DNA from: Ruminococcus sp.
GTDB lineage: Bacteria; Bacillota; Clostridia; Oscillospirales; Acutalibacteraceae
Assembly: GCA_017403985.1 (NCBI GenBank)
Contig: JAFRDE010000013.1
Coordinates: 99,750 to 163,749, forward strand
Length of the DNA stretch: 64,000 bases
Direction: 5' to 3'
The notes beneath the pieces were generated by a model. The model was not told the origin of the DNA, searched no databases, and saw nothing but the letters and a program-made list of their open reading frames with translations. Below, piece by piece: positions 42,975-51,597 of the stretch (the stretch's first letter is position 1; each line of letters begins with the position of its first letter). Made by a program: the position numbers and the translations under genes.

Positions 42975-44555
42975 TTGTTTTGTAAAAAATGTGGAACTGA
43001 AAATAATGCGGGCGTAAAGTTCTGCAAAAAATGCGGGAATCCACTAAAAGAAGGAGCATCGCTTTACAATAACAGCGGAGCAGAAGACAATAACGGAATA
43101 ACGCGTTGTAAGAAATGTGGAACAGAGAATAAAGAAGGCACAAGGTTTTGCAAAAAATGCGGATGTCCACTGGGTAACGGATCTGCCAACAAAGCTTTTC
43201 CCACAAAGAATGGATCCGGCTGGTATAAGACAAAAAGAAATAAGATAATTACCGGAGTTTGTGCAGGACTTGCTGAAAAATCCAATATAAACCCCTGGAT
43301 ATTACGAATTATCCTTATTGTTACAAACTTTTTTGTTATAGGCTGGTTTTTAGATATCGCTTATATCGTTTTAGCTTTCATATTGAAATATGATGACTCA
43401 GACGATACAATAAGCGATGATCATACCCCTGCTGCCCCTGCTGCAATACCAGGCGTTTCTCCGCAAGCGGCTGAATATGATAATAAAGACGATACAATAA
43501 GCGACGATCATACCCCTGCTGCCCCTGCTGCAACACCAAACGTTTCACCGCAAGCGGCAGAAGAAGAGAAACAAAGTCAAATCGACACTGCTAAAAAACA
43601 CAAGATTAAAGAACTCCGTTCTATAATTGATACCCCAAAAATCAAAGAGAAACGTCCTAAATCTGTAAAGTTATATATTTTAATTACTGCGATACTGGCT
43701 GCAGTGATAATAACGCTCGTAATACTTTTTATTATTTTCAATAATAATAGTAACCACAAAAATGGCGAGAACACTCAAAGTACAATTGCAGCAGTTTCAG
43801 AGAAACCGACTGAGATTGATACAACCGAAGCTCTTACAGAAGTCTCTACAGAAGCATCGACTGCGGAGCCGACTGAAGCGCCAAAGCCTGCGGCTGAACC
43901 GACCGAGTATATTCCAAAAGAAGACAACCAAACGTCAGACTCTTTTAATAGTTATTTGATATGGCTGGACGTTGGCGTAAGTGTTCGCGAGCAGCCGGAT
44001 CCCTTTGCTACCGTTACATATAAAATCGAAACAGCCACCAAATATACCATTGTTGATGAAGCGTATGACAGCAACGGCACATTGTGGGGTAAGCTGAAAT
44101 CAGGCATAGGGTGGATCAACATTGAAGCAGCAACATCAGAGGATTCCAGCGGACAAAGCATAATGACGAGAAGGCGTTATTATATGGGTATGAATCCTCG
44201 CATTGTGAATGAATATGTCGGTGATATATCCGTTTGTTATGCACCCGGATATTCTGATGACCAAATGACTCCGGAGGAAGAAGGTTACTATGAAAGAATA
44301 ACCTCGCTGTCTGCGGAAAACGTCAGTGGTAATACATATCAGCTGCACATCAAAGGCGATTATCAAACCAATATAGATAGATCGGAACGAGTCTGTTGTT
44401 ATGAATTAGGCGACGATTATCTGATACTGAAAACGCATTATCTCAGCGACTTTTTATCGAATGAAGAATTTGATATCGATACGTCCATTTCCGTCCGGGA
44501 TGACACAGTAGCCGTTTTTATAGAGATCGGTCCTGCCAGTGTACTACTCGGTTAA
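42975..44555 (+). CDS. Zinc-ribbon/PspC/SH3-like membrane protein
   Basis: The 526-residue protein has two N-terminal zinc ribbons (residues about 3-21 and 45-63, CxxC...CxxC), a PspC domain with membrane segment (about 84-140), a low-complexity stretch carrying a 29-residue tandem duplication, a second membrane segment (about 230-256), a Thr/Glu-rich linker and an extracellular SH3-like domain (about 330-385), with a further C-terminal domain. The start is TTG 42975, with GGAGG 6 bp upstream. It is AT-rich, like the protease gene before it, and likely shares its promoter. Confidence 0.8.
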   Translation: MFCKKCGTENNAGVKFCKKCGNPLKEGASLYNNSGAEDNNGITRCKKCGTENKEGTRFCKKCGCPLGNGSANKAFPTKNGSGWYKTKRNKIITGVCAGLAEKSNINPWILRIILIVTNFFVIGWFLDIAYIVLAFILKYDDSDDTISDDHTPAAPAAIPGVSPQAAEYDNKDDTISDDHTPAAPAATPNVSPQAAEEEKQSQIDTAKKHKIKELRSIIDTPKIKEKRPKSVKLYILITAILAAVIITLVILFIIFNNNSNHKNGENTQSTIAAVSEKPTEIDTTEALTEVSTEASTAEPTEAPKPAAEPTEYIPKEDNQTSDSFNSYLIWLDVGVSVREQPDPFATVTYKIETATKYTIVDEAYDSNGTLWGKLKSGIGWINIEAATSEDSSGQSIMTRRRYYMGMNPRIVNEYVGDISVCYAPGYSDDQMTPEEEGYYERITSLSAENVSGNTYQLHIKGDYQTNIDRSERVCCYELGDDYLILKTHYLSDFLSNEEFDIDTSISVRDDTVAVFIEIGPASVLLG

Positions 44556-44620
44556 GTGGATTTGCCAACTTGTTCTTACGATATCGTTGAATCGAACTTA
44601 TAACAATCTAATATGTCTTG

Positions 44621-44656
44621 ACAACGCAGGGGGCTTTCTCCTGCGTTGTTTTCTCG
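44621..44656 (+). terminator. Terminator of the M48/PspC operon
   Basis: ACAACGCAGG and CCTGCGTTGT pair, followed by TTTCTCGG. Confidence 0.8.
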
Positions 44657-44669
44657 GAAATCCGTTTCA

Positions 44670-44698
44670 TTGACTTTTACATTATATAATGATAGAAT
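44670..44698 (+). promoter_or_regulatory. Promoter of ychF
   Basis: TTGACT (44670-44675) and TAGAAT (44693-44698) are 17 bp apart. Confidence 0.55.
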
Positions 44699-44747
44699 AC
44701 ATTTGATAATGGGTAAGTTATCCTCAGCAAAGGAGAGTAGAAGATAT

Positions 44748-45842
44748 ATGAAATTAGGAATCGTGGGACTGCCGAACGTCGGCAAGTCCACCTTATTCAA
44801 CGCGATCACGAACGCGGGCGCGCAGTCTGCGAACTATCCCTTCTGCACCATCGAGCCGAACATCGGCGTGGTCGCGGTACCTGACAAACGGCTGGATAAG
44901 CTCGCCGAGATGTACGATCCCGACAAGTACACCCCCGCCACCATCGAGTTCGTCGATATCGCGGGTCTGGTCAAGGGCGCCTCCAAGGGCGAGGGACTGG
45001 GCAACAAGTTCCTGTCGAACATCCGCGAATGTGACGCGATCGTGCATGTGGTGCGCTGTTTTGACAACGACGACATCATCCATGTCGAGGGGTCGGTCGA
45101 CCCCGCCAGAGATATCGAGACCATCGACCTCGAGCTGATCCTTTCGGACGTCGAGATGGTACAGCGCCGCATCGACAAGGCGCAGAAGATGGTCAAGGGC
45201 GACAAGAAATTCCAGACACAGGTCGATTTCTTCAAGCGTGTCCTTAACACCCTCAACGAGGGAAAACCCGCCAGAACGGTGGAATGTACCGACGACGAAA
45301 AGGCGCTGCTCGCCGAAGTGGCTCTTTTGACCAACAAGCCCGTCATCTTCGCCGCCAACATGAGCGAGGATGACTTCGCGAACGGCATCGACGGCAACGA
45401 GCGCCTGAAAAGGGTGCGCGAGATCGCCGCGGAGCAGAACGCGGGCGTGCTGCCGATCTGCGCCGAGATGGAGGCGGAGATCGTGGAGCTCGACAAAGAG
45501 GAAAAGGAAATGTTCCTCAGCGACCTCGGGCTCGAGCAGAGCGGTCTCGACCGCCTGATCAATGAGTGCTACACCCTGCTGGGGCTGATCTCCTACCTCA
45601 CCGCCGGCAAGCCGGAGGTGCGCGCATGGACCATCAAGAACGGCACCAAGGCGCCTCAGGCGGCGGGCAAGATCCACAGTGACTTTGAGCGCGGCTTCAT
45701 CCGCGCGGAGGTCATCGCCTTTGACGACCTGATCGCCTGCGGCTCCATGGCGGCGGCGAAGGAAAAGGGTCTGGTGCGCTCAGAGGGCAAGGAATACGTC
45801 ATGAAGGACGGCGACGTCGTCCTGTTCCGGTTTAATGTGTAA
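44748..45842 (+). CDS. ychF: Redox-regulated ATPase YchF (OLA1 family)
   Basis: The 364-residue protein starts MKLGIVGLPNVGKSTLFNAI (Walker A), has the DIAGLVKGASKGEGLGNKFL switch II region, NMSEDD in place of the NKxD motif (explaining ATP preference), a coiled coil (about 130-200) and a C-terminal TGS domain. Length is exactly that of the family. The ATG follows AAAGGAG at a somewhat long spacing; the frame is open upstream without a better start. Confidence 0.96.
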   Translation: MKLGIVGLPNVGKSTLFNAITNAGAQSANYPFCTIEPNIGVVAVPDKRLDKLAEMYDPDKYTPATIEFVDIAGLVKGASKGEGLGNKFLSNIRECDAIVHVVRCFDNDDIIHVEGSVDPARDIETIDLELILSDVEMVQRRIDKAQKMVKGDKKFQTQVDFFKRVLNTLNEGKPARTVECTDDEKALLAEVALLTNKPVIFAANMSEDDFANGIDGNERLKRVREIAAEQNAGVLPICAEMEAEIVELDKEEKEMFLSDLGLEQSGLDRLINECYTLLGLISYLTAGKPEVRAWTIKNGTKAPQAAGKIHSDFERGFIRAEVIAFDDLIACGSMAAAKEKGLVRSEGKEYVMKDGDVVLFRFNV

Positions 45843-45891
45843 AAACGGCCTCCCTTAAGTAACCGTCGATTAAAACAGTTTCCGTCTTCGT

Positions 45892-46016
45892 TGTCATTCC
45901 GAGGGAGCGGCTGAGCGACCGTGGGAATCCCACAAAGAGGAACAGCACTTTTCTGTTGCTTTAAACAATATTAATGACAAGGGGATTGCCACAGGGCTAA
46001 AGCCCTTCGCAATGAC
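45892..46016. repeat. Family C dispersed repeat (full length)
   Basis: Inverted ends TGTCATTCCGAGGGAGCGG and GCCCTTCGCAATGAC, with GTGGGAATCCCAC and GGGGATTGCCACAGGGC inside. It lies between ychF and the GT39-like gene. Confidence 0.82.
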
Positions 46017-46045
46017 TTTGACTATCCAACCATTCGAGGTAATTT

Positions 46046-47761
46046 ATGAAACAAAAAAACCAACGCACCCCCGAGGGGCTGTTCACGCTGATGCGCCGGC
46101 ACCCCTATCTGCTGACCGTCCTAATCTGCATCATCCTGCTGCCGTTCGGCCTCGCCGACCGCGCCAACATCACCGTCTGGAGCTGCGTTTATCTCGGTGT
46201 CGTCGCTGGCATCGTTACCATTGCGGCGATACTCCTCTTCAACTTAGGCAAGGATCGATTTGAAAAGCTGATCCTTTGCGGGATATCGCTGGCGTGTATC
46301 GCGGCGTGCATGATGTTCATCGGCTTTATCAAAAACAAAGCGCTCGCGATCGCGATCATCGCGGTGATCATCGCCGCGGCGGCGATCGCATTCATCAAGA
46401 TCAACTTCGAGATCAACGACGCGGTCATCATCGCGCTGCTGATCGCTCTGGGTATCGCGATCCGCTTTACCTACGTCCTTTATACGGGCGTCGTCGACCG
46501 TCAGCACGACGTCGCCGACTTCACCAACACGGTCGGTCACGCGGGCTACATCAAATACTGGTACGAAAACGGCTTGAAGCTGCCGGACTTTGACGTCCGC
46601 GGCTACTGGCAGTATTATCATCCGCCGTTCCACCACTGGCTGATGGCAGGGTTCATGAAGATCCTTACCTTCCTCGGCGTCGATTTCTTTAAAGCCGGCG
46701 AAGCCTCCCAGATCCTGCCCATGATGTACTCGTCGCTGACGATGATCGTCAGCTACCGCGTCTTCCGTATGGTCAGGCTCAAGGGCACTCCGCTGATCGC
46801 GGCGATGGCGATCATCTGCTTCCACCCGACTTTCATCATCTTCGGCGGTTCGTTCAACAACGATATGCTGGTCATGCTCTTTATGATGGCGGCGATCATG
46901 TGGGGACTCAGATGGTACCGCGAGCCCGTGATGAAGAACATCATCCCCCTCGCTCTGTGCATCGGACTGGGCATGATGACCAAGCTCTCCGGCTGGATGG
47001 TAGCGCCCGCGGTAGCGTTCGTCTTCCTCGTCATCCTGATCAAAAACATCAAAAAGCCGCTGAAATACATCGGACAGTACGCCGTGTTCGGCGTGATCTG
47101 CATCCCGCTGGGACTGTGGTGGCAGGTACGGAACCTGCTCCTGTACAAGGTCCCGCTGACCTATGTGCCCGATCTGGGCGCGAGCAGCCCGATGTACTCC
47201 GGCAATATGCCGCTCGCCGAGCGCCTGTTCAGCTTCGGCAACGGACAGCTCGACTATATCTACGGCTCTATTACCTTTGTCGGCGCGCCGTTCAACGAAT
47301 ATAACCCGACGCTCGCGCTGTTCAAGACCGCGATGTTCGACGAATGTGCCAACGCCGTCAACGACACGAACTTCCCGCAGATCCGTATCACGGGTCCGAT
47401 CCTCTTCTGGATCTCGGTCGTGCTGTTCCTGACCTGCTTCGTCTGCTTTATCGTCAGCATGATCCGAAAGAGCAAGAACATCAACGGCGTCGAGCGCTTC
47501 TACTTCGCGCTGCTGTTCAGCGTGATCCTCTTCAGCTACTACTCGTTCAGCATCGCCATTCCCCTGTCCTGCTCCTTCAACATCCGCTTCACGATGCCGC
47601 TGATCCCATTATGCGCGATGGGACTGGCGATGACCCTGCAGCGAACGCTGGACAGCAAAAAAGCCGCGGCGACATGGTTCCGCCGCGTGATGTACGCGAT
47701 CACCGCCGCGTTCTGCGCCATGAGCTACCTCGTCTATACGCAGGTCGGCGCGACGATGTGA
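46046..47761 (+). CDS. GT39-like (PMT family) membrane glycosyltransferase
   Basis: The 571-residue protein has about twelve membrane segments and conserved features of the ArnT/PMT2 fold: an extracellular loop with DRQHDVADF following the first segments (the D/E-rich catalytic loop), YWQYYHPPFHHWLMA and a large loop near LTYVPDLGASSPMY. It likely transfers a polyprenyl-phosphate sugar to an envelope acceptor. The acceptor is unknown, and no lipid carrier synthesis genes lie nearby. Confidence 0.85.
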   Translation: MKQKNQRTPEGLFTLMRRHPYLLTVLICIILLPFGLADRANITVWSCVYLGVVAGIVTIAAILLFNLGKDRFEKLILCGISLACIAACMMFIGFIKNKALAIAIIAVIIAAAAIAFIKINFEINDAVIIALLIALGIAIRFTYVLYTGVVDRQHDVADFTNTVGHAGYIKYWYENGLKLPDFDVRGYWQYYHPPFHHWLMAGFMKILTFLGVDFFKAGEASQILPMMYSSLTMIVSYRVFRMVRLKGTPLIAAMAIICFHPTFIIFGGSFNNDMLVMLFMMAAIMWGLRWYREPVMKNIIPLALCIGLGMMTKLSGWMVAPAVAFVFLVILIKNIKKPLKYIGQYAVFGVICIPLGLWWQVRNLLLYKVPLTYVPDLGASSPMYSGNMPLAERLFSFGNGQLDYIYGSITFVGAPFNEYNPTLALFKTAMFDECANAVNDTNFPQIRITGPILFWISVVLFLTCFVCFIVSMIRKSKNINGVERFYFALLFSVILFSYYSFSIAIPLSCSFNIRFTMPLIPLCAMGLAMTLQRTLDSKKAAATWFRRVMYAITAAFCAMSYLVYTQVGATM

Positions 47762-47789
47762 TATGGATAAAATGAATCATTGATGTATG

Positions 47790-47832
47790 AAAAACTCCCC
47801 TGTGACAGTTATATCACAGGGGAGCGCTTTTG
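47790..47832 (+). terminator. Terminator of the GT39-like gene
   Basis: CTCCCCTGTGA and TCACAGGGGAG pair around CAGTTATA, followed by CGCTTTTGT. Confidence 0.85.
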
Positions 47833-48092
47833 TAGGGTGCGGCGCCTGACACGCGTGTCCGACGTCCCGCAGCGTTTGTTAACATGCCGTCCAAAAGCGA
47901 AGCAAATCCCTGGCTTCCGTAGGGGCGTTCCTCAGCCGGAGACGGCACCCCTCTGTCATCCTGCGGATGACACCTCCCCACCCGGGAGATCCCATTGACC
48001 GTCCGCAGAATGACGGGCGTTGTATTGATCGAAAAAGTAAGATAGGAGAGAAACGTTTCTGTCAAGCGGACGAGCAATGCTCGCCCCTACGA
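47832..48092. repeat. Composite family E repeat
   Basis: A 260-bp stretch of family E palindromes (CCGTAGGGGCG..., GTCATCCTGCGGATGAC, GGACGAGCAATGCTCGCCCCTACG) that also contains the middle segment shared with 27036-27166. No gene is seen. Confidence 0.75.
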
Positions 48093-48126
48093 TGACGTGT
48101 CTTTTCCTATCAAAAGTTCATATCTA

Positions 48127-48164
48127 CAAAAAGCTCCCTCTGTCATATGACAAAGGGAGCTGAT
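48127..48164 (-). terminator. Terminator of the lysine-riboswitch transporter gene
   Basis: AGCTCCCTTTGTCAT pairs with ATGACAGAGGGAGCT and is followed by TTTTTGTAG on the minus strand. Confidence 0.85.
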
Positions 48165-48191
48165 TTTACGTTATGATCTTTATGCGTTCGA

Positions 48192-49958
48192 TCAAGCCTC
48201 GCTCTTATCGACCTTCTGGCGATTCTTGGTGATGAACTTGATGATGAACATGGTTCCGAGCATCAGCACGACGCCGACGGGCAGCGCGATATACCAGCTC
48301 TGGACAAAGCCGGCGACGATGAAGCTGACGAAGGATACGCCCGCGACCGTCAGCGCGTACGGCAGCTGTGTACTGACGTGGTTGATATGGTTACACTGTG
48401 CGCCCGCGGAGGACATGATGGTGGTATCGGAGATCGGGGAGCAGTGGTCGCCGCAGACAGCGCCCGCGAGACACGCGGAGATGCCGATGACCTGCAGCTC
48501 GCCGGTCGGGAAGATGGACAGAACGATCGGGATGAGGATACCGAACGTACCCCAAGAGGTACCGGTCGCGAAGGACAGTAGGCAGGCTACGAGGAAGATG
48601 ATAGCCGGCAGGAAGTTCGCCAGCGAAGCAGCCGCGCCGCTCATCATGTAGGCGACGAAGTACTTCGCGCCCAAGAGACCTGTCATGTTCTTCAGCGCGG
48701 TAGCGAAGGTGAGGATCAGGATAGGAGGAACCATCGCGAAGAAGCCCTTCGGTACCTGTTCCATCGCCTCTTTGAAGGTGACGATCTTGCGGCACATCAG
48801 ATAGAGGATGGTGAATACCAGCGAGATCGCGCCCGCCCACGGCAGAGCGACGGTAGCGTCGGTGTCGCCGAATGCATCGACGAAGGATGCGCCGTCGAGG
48901 ATGCCGCCGTTATAGACCATCGCAAAGACGGAGACGACGATCAGGAAGATGACGGGCAGGATCAGGTCGACGACCTTGCCGTTGGGGTTGACGCCCTCGT
49001 TCTCGAGTTCCTTGTCGACTCTCTCGCCGGTGGTGTAGAGGTCGTCCTTGTACTTCGCGTTATACTCGTGCATCGCCATGGAGCCGTAATCGAAGCCCAT
49101 GATGCAGATCGCGATGATGAACACGAAGGTCAGCAGAGAATAGAAGTTGTAGGGAATCGCCGTGATGAAAAGCTTTAAGCCCTGACCGTCCTCGGCATAG
49201 GAGGCGACAGCCGCCGCCCACGAGGATACGGGAGCGATCATACACACCGGAGCCGCGGTCGCGTCGATCAGGTAGGCGAGCTTCGCGCGCGATACCTTGT
49301 GTCCGTCGGTTACGGGACGCATAACGGAGCCTACGGTGAGGCAGTTGAAATAGTCGTCGATAAAGATCAGCACGCCCAGTACAAAGGTCGCGAGCATCGC
49401 GCCGGTACGGGATTTGATGTGCTGAGCCGCCCATTTACCGAAGGCGCGCGAACCGCCCGCCTTGTTGATCAGAGCGACGATGATGCCTAACTCAACGAGG
49501 AAGATAAAGATACCCGCGGTATCGCTCACGGCGGCGATCAGACCGTCGGAGGTGATCGCGTCCATCGCCTTGAGGACGTCGAAGTTGGCGTACATCAAGC
49601 CGCCTACTACGATACCGATGACCAGCGAGGAATAAACTTCCTTGGTGATCAGCGCCAGACCGATCGCGATGATCGGGGGCAGCAGCGCCCACGCGGAGCC
49701 GGGAACCGTACCGTCGCCGGGCAGCATACCTAAGCCGTCACAGTCGGCGCACAGCGCGCCGTCGACCGCTCCGTGACCCTCGCAGGTCTCGCAGGCGGAG
49801 CCGCAGGTCTCACAGGGAGCGCCGTCGACCAGGCCGGTACCGGCACAGTCCTGACACTGGACTCTGCCCAGAGCGCCGCCCGATGTGCCGACATAGATCA
49901 GCAGACCGACGATGACGATCGTCGCACAGATGAGCACGATCTTTTTTGCTTTTGTCAT
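48192..49958 (-). CDS. NhaC-type transporter (candidate lysine transporter LysW) with DnaJ-like Cys domain
   Basis: The 588-residue protein starts with a hydrophobic segment (about 7-24), then a Cys-rich loop (35-77) with four CxxC units: C35-C38, C49-C52, C56-C59, C70-C73. Three are followed by GxG, as in DnaJ zinc modules. The NhaC antiporter core follows from about residue 85, including FIDDYFNCLTVGSVMRPVTDGH and GAVCGDHCSPISDTTIMSSAGA. Because a lysine riboswitch leads its transcript, and NhaC-type proteins under such switches are predicted lysine transporters, lysine import is the favoured role. The start is ATG 49958; AAGGAG lies 11 bp upstream. Confidence 0.88.
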   Translation of the reverse strand: MTKAKKIVLICATIVIVGLLIYVGTSGGALGRVQCQDCAGTGLVDGAPCETCGSACETCEGHGAVDGALCADCDGLGMLPGDGTVPGSAWALLPPIIAIGLALITKEVYSSLVIGIVVGGLMYANFDVLKAMDAITSDGLIAAVSDTAGIFIFLVELGIIVALINKAGGSRAFGKWAAQHIKSRTGAMLATFVLGVLIFIDDYFNCLTVGSVMRPVTDGHKVSRAKLAYLIDATAAPVCMIAPVSSWAAAVASYAEDGQGLKLFITAIPYNFYSLLTFVFIIAICIMGFDYGSMAMHEYNAKYKDDLYTTGERVDKELENEGVNPNGKVVDLILPVIFLIVVSVFAMVYNGGILDGASFVDAFGDTDATVALPWAGAISLVFTILYLMCRKIVTFKEAMEQVPKGFFAMVPPILILTFATALKNMTGLLGAKYFVAYMMSGAAASLANFLPAIIFLVACLLSFATGTSWGTFGILIPIVLSIFPTGELQVIGISACLAGAVCGDHCSPISDTTIMSSAGAQCNHINHVSTQLPYALTVAGVSFVSFIVAGFVQSWYIALPVGVVLMLGTMFIIKFITKNRQKVDKSEA

Positions 49959-50013
49959 GTTTGTTTTCTCTCCTTTTATTTGGATATGTGTTAAGCCATA
50001 ATAGCCGCTTAAC

Positions 50014-50045
50014 AATATAAAAGCCGCAGGAGTACCCACGGCTCG
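50014..50045 (-). terminator. Riboswitch-controlled terminator
   Basis: On the minus strand, AGCCGTGGGTACTCCTGCGGCT folds into a stem followed by TTTTATATTG. Placed between the aptamer and the gene, it is a candidate for lysine-dependent premature termination. A second inverted repeat, GTTAAGC...GCTTAAC (49990-50013), follows. Confidence 0.6.
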
Positions 50046-50062
50046 GAAAACAAAGGTGGATG

Positions 50063-50220
50063 AATAGCACTCCGTTAGAAAACGACAGTACAACGCATCT
50101 TCTGCGTTATACCAGCCAACGCGCCCTCGGGAGAGACTCGCCGCTTCGGCGGGATTTCCTTTCATCCGCGCGCTCCCGCGCGTGAATCGGATTACTGATA
50201 AAGCCCGCGCCTCTATCACA
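50063..50220 (-). ncRNA. Lysine riboswitch (L box)
   Basis: Read on the minus strand, the leader matches the lysine aptamer in order: GATAGAGGCGCGGGCTT, CAGTAATCC, GGATGAAAGGAAATCCC then GCCGAAGCGG, GGCTGGTATAACGC, GTACTGTC and finally GGAGTGCTATTC. The paired 5' and 3' ends form P1. Known L boxes (for example Bacillus lysC) share GATAGAGGTGCG, TGAAAGGG...GCCGAAG, GCTGTCA and GGAGGGCTATC in the same order. It begins at the predicted transcription start and controls the downstream NhaC-type gene. Confidence 0.93.
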
Positions 50221-50226
50221 AAGGCT

Positions 50227-50256
50227 ATTATATAACTAAAATGATTCATCCGTCAA
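50227..50256 (-). promoter_or_regulatory. Promoter of the lysine-riboswitch transcript
   Basis: On the minus strand, TTGACG (50256-50251) and TATAAT (50232-50227) are separated by 18 bp, putting the transcript start at the 5' edge of the aptamer. Confidence 0.75.
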
Positions 50257-50329
50257 CCGTTTTTTTGAACTTTTTTGACAAAAATCATAGGATAAAGAAA
50301 GAAAAACATGCATTTTGACGCGGGGTGAG

Positions 50330-50545
50330 CAAGGGGTCCATTTGCTTCGCGGTTGGACAGCATCATAGCAAAAGCGGCGGGACGTCGCAAGCGCCGTCCC
50401 CTACGGAAGCAGAGATTTGCTTCGCGCGAAAAAGGATAGCACGGAAGCGTAACGGACGAGCGATGCTCGCCCCTACGGAAAGGTGAATTTGCTTCGCGGT
50501 TTTATCGGTTTCTTGTCAAAGCGGGCTTCGCAATGACACAGGATA
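50330..50545. repeat. Mixed family E and family C repeats
   Basis: Family E palindromes (GGACGTCGCAAGCGCCGTCC, ACGAGCGATGCTCG) alternate with TTTGCTTCGCG motifs, then a family C remnant (GGGCTTCGCAATGACA) at 50514-50538. The rest of the spacer to the terminator at 50553 holds nothing else. Confidence 0.65.
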
Positions 50546-50551
50546 TCATAA

Positions 50552-50583
50552 ACAAAAAGCTCCGGAGAGTTCTCCGGAGCATG
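50552..50583 (-). terminator. Terminator of the rsmD-coaD operon
   Basis: GCTCCGGAGA and TCTCCGGAGC pair, followed by TTTTTG on the minus strand. Confidence 0.85.
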
Positions 50584-50596
50584 GTTTGCAAATATC

Positions 50597-51052
50597 TTAT
50601 GACTTCTTGGTGATGCGCAGGTTCTGGCGGGTCTTACGCAGCTCGGTGAGCTGGGCGGTGATCGCGTCGTCGGTGCGCTTCATAACGTTCTCAACATAGT
50701 CGTTGGCGGCTTTGCGCATCTCGCTCGCCTTCGCCTTGACGTCGTTGAGCAGCTCGGCAGCCTCAGCCTTCGCCTCGCGCATGATCTCGCTCTGGTCGAT
50801 CATCTGCTTCTTCTTCTCTTCCGCGGCGCGGATGATATCGTCGGCTTCTTTCTTGGCTTCGGCGATGATCTGGCTGCGGTCGGCTACAATATTCTTCGCC
50901 TGTCTGACCTCGGCGGGCAGGGTGTCCTGGATCTCGTCGAGAATGTCGTAAATCTTATCAGCTTCGATAATGACCTTTCCGCCGGAAAGGGGCATGGTCT
51001 TCGCGTCAGCTACAAGGTCCTGTAATTCCTGGATCAGTTCGTCTACTCTCAT
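50597..51052 (-). CDS. Coiled-coil protein (V-ATPase subunit H-like)
   Basis: The 151-residue protein is mostly a charged coiled coil (about 55-150, AAEEKKKQMIDQ and EAKAEAAELLND). Proteins of this kind, often labelled vacuolar-type ATPase subunit H, follow coaD in many clostridia; their function is not established. No V-ATPase genes lie nearby, so I do not assign that role. It starts 31 bp after coaD. Confidence 0.8.
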   Translation of the reverse strand: MRVDELIQELQDLVADAKTMPLSGGKVIIEADKIYDILDEIQDTLPAEVRQAKNIVADRSQIIAEAKKEADDIIRAAEEKKKQMIDQSEIMREAKAEAAELLNDVKAKASEMRKAANDYVENVMKRTDDAITAQLTELRKTRQNLRITKKS

Positions 51053-51083
51053 TTTACTCGTTTCCTTTCATGTTCAGGCGATC

Positions 51084-51572
51084 TTACTTCACGCCTTTAA
51101 TCTTGTTGAAAATCTCGTCATGAATACATGCGGGTACAAAGTTGGAGATGTCACCGCCGTGGAACGCGACGTTCTTGACGATCGAGGAGCTCAGATAGGT
51201 GTAGCTCGCGTCGCTCGCTAAGAACACGGTGTCCAGATCGGGATTGAGCTTACGGTTGGTCAAAGCCATCTGAAACTCGTACTCGAAGTCCGATACCGCG
51301 CGCAGTCCTCTGACGACCGCCGAAGCGCCCAGCTCCTTCGCGCACTGCGCGAGAAGTCCGTCGCAGCCGATCACCCTGACGTTCGGGATATCCCCCACCG
51401 TACGGCGGAGAAAATCGAGCCGCTCCTCCATCGAGAAGGCGGGATGCTTCTCACCGTTGGCGAACACACCGACGATCACGTTGTCGAACATTTTGCTCGC
51501 GCGGGTGATGATGTCGATATGACCGAGGGTAACGGGGTCAAAGCTGCCGGGGCAAATCACGGTTCTGTGCAT
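51084..51572 (-). CDS. coaD: Phosphopantetheine adenylyltransferase
   Basis: The 162-residue enzyme starts MHRTVICPGSFDPVTLGHID (the TxGH motif) and has VVRGLRAVSDFEYEFQMA and TYLSSSIVKN near the C-terminus (ISSS-like motif). It makes dephospho-CoA from phosphopantetheine and ATP. It follows rsmD directly, the standard order. Confidence 0.97.
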   Translation of the reverse strand: MHRTVICPGSFDPVTLGHIDIITRASKMFDNVIVGVFANGEKHPAFSMEERLDFLRRTVGDIPNVRVIGCDGLLAQCAKELGASAVVRGLRAVSDFEYEFQMALTNRKLNPDLDTVFLASDASYTYLSSSIVKNVAFHGGDISNFVPACIHDEIFNKIKGVK

Positions 51573-51597
51573 AAGTGAATCCTAACCTTATTTTCAG

